Shown here: in pieces, positions 5,563-8,666 of the stretch
Layout of the letters: each line of letters opens with the position of its first letter
Position numbering within the stretch: the first letter of the stretch is position 1
Source of the DNA: a bacterium
Lineage (GTDB): Bacteria > Krumholzibacteriota > Krumholzibacteria > LZORAL124-64-63
Direction: 5' to 3'
Assembly (NCBI GenBank): GCA_030592025.1
Contig: JAUUZX010000035.1
Span: forward strand, 1-8,666
Length of the DNA stretch: 8,666 nt
Made by a program: the position numbers and the translations under genes
The notes under the pieces: generated by a model
What the model was told of the DNA's origin: nothing
Seen by the model: only the letters and a program-made list of their open reading frames with translations
Databases searched by the model: none

Positions 5563-7569
5563 TCAGGGGGCTCCACAAGCGGCCGCCCGCATCTCCTCCA
5601 GGTTCCAGCGCGCGTCGGTGTCGTCCGGGTTGCGCTCCAGAACGCCCTCCAGCAGGCTGACGGCCTCGTCGCCGCCGTCATCGGGGGCGGACCGCCACAG
5701 GGCGCAGGCCAGGTTGCCGGCGGCCCGGTCGTTGGCGGGATGGTCCCGCAGCACGGCCCGGAACACGCGCACGGCTTCGTCCAGACGGTCGGTCGTGTAG
5801 AGCAGCTCGCCTCGTTCCAGGCTGCGCTCGATTTCCCAGGTGGCCAAGGGCAGGCGCACGGCGCGACCATCGGACGGCAACGCCTCGGCGTGCAGGACCG
5901 GCGCGAAGCCCTCGGCCACCATGGTTTCCAGATTCAGGTCACCCGTCTCGCGTGCTGCGGCGGGCAGGTTCCACTTGCGCCGGAAGATCTCCCAGCGCTC
6001 GGCGATCTGCTGCATGTAGTCCACTTGGCCCGCCACGAAACTGCGGCTGCCGAAGTGGTGAACGAAGCTGTCCCGGGCCACGACCGTGCGCCAGCCGGCC
6101 AGCAGGGCGCGCAGGCAGTAGTCGTTGTCCTCGTAGTTGCCCTGGCCGAAGCGCTCGTCCAGGCCGCCGATCGTCGCCACCAGACGGCGATGAATGAGCA
6201 GGCAGAAGCCGACGGCCCACAGGACCGGCTCGCTGCGGCCGGCCTCCTGCCCAGCCCAGTCGGCGGCGAACGTATCGAGACCCTTGAGAGTGCGGTCGTC
6301 ATAGCCCACGGTGGCCAGCTTCTGGGGGCCGCCGATGTTGTTGGTCATCGGTCCCACCAGGCCGACGTCCGGTTCGTCGAAACGCGCCAGCAGACGGTCG
6401 AGCCAACCCTCGGTCACCACCGTATCGCTGTTCAGCAGGCAGAAGTGTTCGCCCCGACCATGGGCCAGGCCCACGTTGTTGCCGGCGGCGAAGCCCAGGT
6501 TCTTCCCGTTGCGGATGACCGTCACCTGGGGGTGGGCGGCCTCCAACTGGTCCAGCAGTTCGAGGGTCTCGCGACCGGAGCCATTGTCCACGAACAGCAC
6601 CTCGTGGCGCGGGTCGGTGTGGCGCAACAACGAGTCGGCGCACATGCCCACGTACTCGGGCGCGTTCCAGGTGAGGACCACGACGCTCACGGTCCCCCGC
6701 TCCTCGGGTTCGGCGAGGCTCACCGTCGGCGTGGCGTAGAGCCCGATGCACCCGGCGCCGGTCGAGGTGACGGTGCCGTCGGCCGCTCGCTTGAAGTCCG
6801 GCTGCGCCCGGCCCAGCCAGCGGTCGTTCAGCAGGCGCACGTTGTCGGCGACGCGGCTCCAGCGCTCGTCGCCGCTCTGGGATTCGTGGTGGACGACAAC
6901 GCTCTCGGGCCGGTAGACCACCAACCCGCCCCGCTCACCCATGCGCAGGCACAGGTCCAGATCCTCGTTGCCGTTCCAGTAGGACGTGTCGAAGCCGCCC
7001 AGTTCCTCGAAGACGTCGCGCCGCACGGCCATGAGGGCCGCGCTCACCGCCTGCAGGCGTTGGGGATGGTTCGCCCCGGCAAAATCCGCCGGCTTGTGAT
7101 GGCCCAGGTGGATGCCCTCCAGCATGGTCAGGGGACCGCGCTCGGCAGCCACGAGGGCCACACCCCCGTGCTGGATCGAACCGTCAGGGTAGAGCAGCTT
7201 GCTGCCCACCGCGTGGACGTCGGGGTCGCGGTCGAGGGTCATCACCAGGGGATCGAGCCAGCCCGACGTGACCTCGGTGTCGTTGTTCAGGAACAGCAGG
7301 TGCCGCCCGCCCGCCGCTTCGGCTCCGGCGTTGCAACCGGCGGCGAATCCCAGGTTTTTCCCGGGGGCCACGATGCGCAGACGACCCGCGGCGGCCTCGC
7401 CCGCCAACCATTGGCCGGTCCCGTCGGTGGATCCGTTGTCCACGACGACGATCTCGAAACTGGCCTCGCTCGTCTCCCTCAGCAGGGACGCCACGCAGGC
7501 CCGGGTCAGCTCCAGCTTGTCGTAGACGGGGATGATGATGGAGACATCACAGGTGGCGGGCAACGGCAT
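5563..7569 (-). CDS. Tandem family-2 glycosyltransferase with C-terminal TPR tail
   Basis: This encodes 668 residues from ATG 7569. GGGAGGG (complement of 7579-7585) lies 9 bases upstream. The frame continues open to 7839, but that part crosses the plus-strand promoter and terminator and has no domain character. Two GT-A domains are present. Domain 1 spans about 8-250, with SIIIPVYDKLE (10-20), VVDNGSTDG (42-50), a DXD-like NNDT (95-98) and NGNEDLDLC (199-207). Domain 2 spans about 293-530, with VSVVVLTWNAPEY, VDNGSG (327-332), NSDT (380-383) and NYEDNDYC (478-485). Both keep the nucleotide-sugar and ED motifs, so both may be active. Residues 576-655 look like two TPR-type repeats (ELLYTTDRLDEAVRVFRAVL and DEAVSLLEGVLERNPDD). 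It probably adds two sugars to a surface glycan or protein in the cytoplasm. The acceptor is unknown and no polysaccharide cluster is visible. Confidence 0.9.
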   Translation of the reverse strand: MPLPATCDVSIIIPVYDKLELTRACVASLLRETSEASFEIVVVDNGSTDGTGQWLAGEAAAGRLRIVAPGKNLGFAAGCNAGAEAAGGRHLLFLNNDTEVTSGWLDPLVMTLDRDPDVHAVGSKLLYPDGSIQHGGVALVAAERGPLTMLEGIHLGHHKPADFAGANHPQRLQAVSAALMAVRRDVFEELGGFDTSYWNGNEDLDLCLRMGERGGLVVYRPESVVVHHESQSGDERWSRVADNVRLLNDRWLGRAQPDFKRAADGTVTSTGAGCIGLYATPTVSLAEPEERGTVSVVVLTWNAPEYVGMCADSLLRHTDPRHEVLFVDNGSGRETLELLDQLEAAHPQVTVIRNGKNLGFAAGNNVGLAHGRGEHFCLLNSDTVVTEGWLDRLLARFDEPDVGLVGPMTNNIGGPQKLATVGYDDRTLKGLDTFAADWAGQEAGRSEPVLWAVGFCLLIHRRLVATIGGLDERFGQGNYEDNDYCLRALLAGWRTVVARDSFVHHFGSRSFVAGQVDYMQQIAERWEIFRRKWNLPAAARETGDLNLETMVAEGFAPVLHAEALPSDGRAVRLPLATWEIERSLERGELLYTTDRLDEAVRVFRAVLRDHPANDRAAGNLACALWRSAPDDGGDEAVSLLEGVLERNPDDTDARWNLEEMRAAACGAP

Positions 7570-7689
7570 GGAATCATCCCCTCCCGACCGGATTCCGGCC
7601 AGAAAAGTACCTAAATGGGCTATATCGGTTCGTGCCCGGGGATCTTTGCAAGCCACGGACCATGGTGGGACCTGGTTCAGCGTGGGATC
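7570..7689. other. Intergenic stretch between divergent genes
   Basis: This part of the 317-base gap between the glycosyltransferase start and the synthetase-like gene holds the ribosome site of the former but no gene. A minus-strand promoter is expected here; the best hexamers (TTGCAA and GATATA) are 19 bases apart, so I do not call one. The rest of the gap is annotated separately. Confidence 0.5.
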
Positions 7690-7718
7690 TTGACATGGCC
7701 ATCGCCGCCGCGTATTCT
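7690..7718 (+). promoter_or_regulatory. Near-consensus sigma-70 promoter for the leader RNA
   Basis: A perfect TTGACA (7690-7695), a 17-base spacer and TATTCT (7713-7718, 4 of 6 to TATAAT). Transcription should begin near 7724-7726, which puts the first hairpin at the very 5' end of the RNA. Confidence 0.8.
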
Positions 7719-7727
7719 CGTCGGGAT

Positions 7728-7757
7728 CCTTTAACCGTGGCCCGTGAGCCCGAAAGG
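7728..7757 (+). promoter_or_regulatory. PyrR-type RNA hairpin, copy 1
   Basis: The RNA can fold as follows. CCUUU (7728-7732) pairs with AAAGG (7753-7757). AAC is bulged on the 5' side. CG, a bulged U and GGC (7736-7741) pair with GCC-CG (7748-7752). The hexaloop is CCGUGA (7742-7747). This fits the known PyrR-binding pattern: a CNGNGA hexaloop, a purine-rich 5'-side internal bulge and a lower stem ending in AAGG. The 3' strand of the lower stem contains the Shine-Dalgarno bases of the leader ORF at 7768. PyrR as the ligand is inferred; no pyrR gene is in the window. Confidence 0.7.
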
Positions 7758-7767
7758 AACCTGACCG

Positions 7768-7854
7768 ATGGCCCTTGAAAACAGGCAGGACCACGCAACC
7801 CCGACGCCCCAACGGCGTGCGGGGCCTTTTTTTATCCACCAGTGCCCCCTTTAA
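7768..7854 (+). CDS. 28-codon leader ORF running through the terminator
   Basis: ATG 7768 to TAA 7852-7854 encodes MALENRQDHATPTPQRR followed by AGPFFIHQCPL. AAAGGAA at 7753-7759 gives a Shine-Dalgarno about 9 bases upstream, and part of it is locked in hairpin copy 1. Codons 11-22 are the intrinsic terminator, and the stop codon lies in the internal bulge of hairpin copy 2. There is one Asn codon and no run of any single amino-acid codon, so it is not a classic starvation attenuator. I infer that translating it keeps the terminator open. That it is translated is not shown by the sequence. Confidence 0.45.
   Translation: MALENRQDHATPTPQRRAGPFFIHQCPL
7799..7833 (+). terminator. Strong intrinsic terminator inside the leader
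   Basis: CCCCG-ACGCC (7799-7808) pairs with GGCGT-(G)-CGGGG (7814-7824), a 10-bp GC-rich stem with one bulged G and a 5-base loop. It is followed by CC and seven T (7827-7833). It sits between the promoter and the synthetase-like gene with no complete gene before it, so it is an attenuator and not the end of an operon. Confidence 0.85.
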
Positions 7855-7878
7855 CCGGCGTCCGTGAGCGCCGGAAGG
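7848..7878 (+). promoter_or_regulatory. PyrR-type RNA hairpin, copy 2, overlapping the ribosome site
   Basis: CCUU (7848-7851) pairs with AAGG (7875-7878). UAA (7852-7854) is bulged on the 5' side. CCGGCGU (7855-7861) pairs with GCGCCGG (7868-7874), closing on a U-G pair. The hexaloop is CCGUGA (7862-7867), identical to copy 1. The Shine-Dalgarno GGAAGGAG (7873-7880) of the gene at 7887 is mostly inside the 3' strand, so a stabilised hairpin should block translation, as is known for PyrR on mycobacterial pyr leaders. Confidence 0.75.
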
Positions 7879-7886
7879 AGACCGTC

Positions 7887-8666
7887 ATGACGACCACCGG
7901 GTCCGAGCCCGTCCTCCACCACGCCGCCCGTTTCATCGCCCCGGGCCGCCCCCGCCCCCTGGCCCGGCGTCTGGCCATCCACAACCGGGTCGTGCAGCGC
8001 GTCCGCCGCTTCCTCGAGGAGCAGGGTTTCAACGAGGTGCCCGTGGCCTCCCTCGCGCAGATCGGCACGGTCTGCGAGGCCACCGACACCGCCTTCACCC
8101 TGGACCACTGCGGCGCCCTCGCCTTCGCCGGCCAGGGTGGCCAACTCGCTTTGGAGACCATGGTCGCCGGCGGGTTCCCTGCGGTGTGGTGTGAGACCGA
8201 GGCGCTGCGCCAGGAATGGAAGGTGGATGAGCGTCACCTGACCGCCTTCAAGCTCATCGAGGCCGAGGGACGGGACCTGGACCTGGACGCCCTGTGCACG
8301 GTGCAGGAGAAACTCCTGAAGACCGTGGCGTCGGACCTGGGCGCCGAACTGCTCGGCGGGCGGGACGTCACCCGGCTGGACCGCATGCTGGGGTTCGACC
8401 ACCCCCGCGTCACCTACCGCGAGGCGTTGGCCGTTCTCAACGAGCGCGGCTGGTCCATGCCCTTCGGCGAGGACCTGCATCGGGACGCCGAAGCGACCCT
8501 CAGCCGCTACTTCGGGTATCTGCCCTTCTTCGTGACCCACCTGCCGGCGTCCCTGAAGCCCTTCAACCTGCAGCGCGACCCCGACGACCCCCAGCAGTGC
8601 CTGAGCGCGGAGTACATCCTGCCCTGGTCCGGCGAGGCCATGGACGGCGGCGTGCGTGAGGTCGAC
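7887..8666 (+). CDS. Asparaginyl-tRNA-synthetase-like enzyme lacking the anticodon-binding domain (partial)
   Basis: 260 codons are visible and the frame runs off the window. GGAAGGAG (7873-7880) sits 6 bases before the ATG. The protein matches the class II catalytic core of AsnRS/AspRS. It has a helix leading to RFLEEQGFNEV (41-51), then GQGGQLALE (82-90), motif 2 as ALRQEWKVDERHLTAFKLIEAE (106-127) with Arg108 and RHL 116-118, then HPRVTYREAL (172-181), PFGEDLH (192-198), LPASLKPF (219-226) and GEAMDGGVRE (249-258). The usual N-terminal OB-fold of about 100 residues is absent: the catalytic domain starts almost at the ATG, and the frame upstream is leader RNA. That layout is known for archaeal AS-AR, an asparagine synthetase derived from AsnRS. 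It may make asparagine from aspartate, or be another aaRS paralogue. Its leader suggests control through PyrR-like hairpins. Confidence 0.8.
   Translation, partial: MTTTGSEPVLHHAARFIAPGRPRPLARRLAIHNRVVQRVRRFLEEQGFNEVPVASLAQIGTVCEATDTAFTLDHCGALAFAGQGGQLALETMVAGGFPAVWCETEALRQEWKVDERHLTAFKLIEAEGRDLDLDALCTVQEKLLKTVASDLGAELLGGRDVTRLDRMLGFDHPRVTYREALAVLNERGWSMPFGEDLHRDAEATLSRYFGYLPFFVTHLPASLKPFNLQRDPDDPQQCLSAEYILPWSGEAMDGGVREVD

Noticed and set aside
5740..7614. Plus-strand 624-codon open frame
   Set aside because: It is the antisense shadow of the tandem glycosyltransferase; long antisense frames are common at this GC content. The translation is rich in His, Gln, Val and Ala with no motifs.
7719..7725. 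CGTCGGG complementary to CCCGACG in the terminator 5' arm, as an antiterminator
   Set aside because: These bases lie between the -10 box and the expected transcription start, so most of them should not be in the RNA.
7570..7839. 90-residue N-terminal extension of the glycosyltransferase frame
   Set aside because: It would be read from the reverse of the leader terminator and promoter, has no domain character, and a good ribosome site sits at the 7569 start.
7768..7854. Classic amino-acid attenuator or T-box for asparagine
   Set aside because: The leader ORF has a single Asn codon, and no T-box features (stem I, the UGG-containing antiterminator bulge) were seen; the leader is also too short for a T-box.
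7851..8540. Minus-strand 229-codon frame
   Set aside because: It is antisense to the AsnRS-like gene, whose plus-strand frame carries the class II motifs.

Overview
This is a GC-rich bacterial chromosome segment with short intergenic gaps. Two secreted proteins suggest a phylum around the FCB / Eisenbacteria / Krumholzibacteria part of the tree. One ends in a FlgD-like / type IX-like C-terminal domain (NPFNP motif), and the other resembles a tail fibre with a 'GIG...KLDVSG' repeat. This placement is inferred from protein style; no marker gene is in the window. No rRNA, tRNA, insertion sequence or CRISPR array was seen.

Layout. Bases 1-579 (+) are the 3' part of a short-chain dehydrogenase. 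Bases 666-1619 (+) encode an SMP-30/gluconolactonase-like propeller lipoprotein. A GC hairpin at 1640-1667 separates it from a convergent minus-strand block. That block holds a 522-residue secreted fibre-like protein (1693-3261) and, just upstream of it, a small secreted protein with a FlgD-like sorting domain (3316-3837). Further right on the minus strand is a two-gene unit, a YozG-type HTH regulator (4330-4542) followed by a 76-residue two-helix membrane protein (4073-4303). Its promoter carries a perfect 21-bp palindrome across the -10 box and the start codon, and transcription probably begins at the ATG. Next come a class I methyltransferase (4635-5507) and, 55 bases upstream of it, a tandem glycosyltransferase with a TPR tail (5563-7569).

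The most interesting region is 7690-8666 (+). A near-consensus promoter starts a leader RNA with two copies of a hairpin that fits the PyrR-binding consensus: CCTT/AAGG lower stem, 5'-side bulge, hexaloop CCGUGA. Copy 1 carries the Shine-Dalgarno sequence of a 28-codon leader ORF. That ORF runs through an intrinsic terminator and stops inside copy 2. Copy 2 carries the Shine-Dalgarno sequence of an asparaginyl-tRNA-synthetase-like gene that begins directly at the catalytic domain. A protein holding copy 1 shut would block leader translation, let the terminator form and also block the main gene at copy 2. I infer a two-step UMP/PyrR-like switch on an asparagine-related enzyme. The hairpins, terminator, ORF and promoter are visible in the sequence; the regulator and the enzyme's true reaction are not proven.

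Several genes start later than their longest open frame suggests. The chosen starts are 3261, 3837, 4542 and 7569, based on Shine-Dalgarno placement, signal peptides and domain boundaries.
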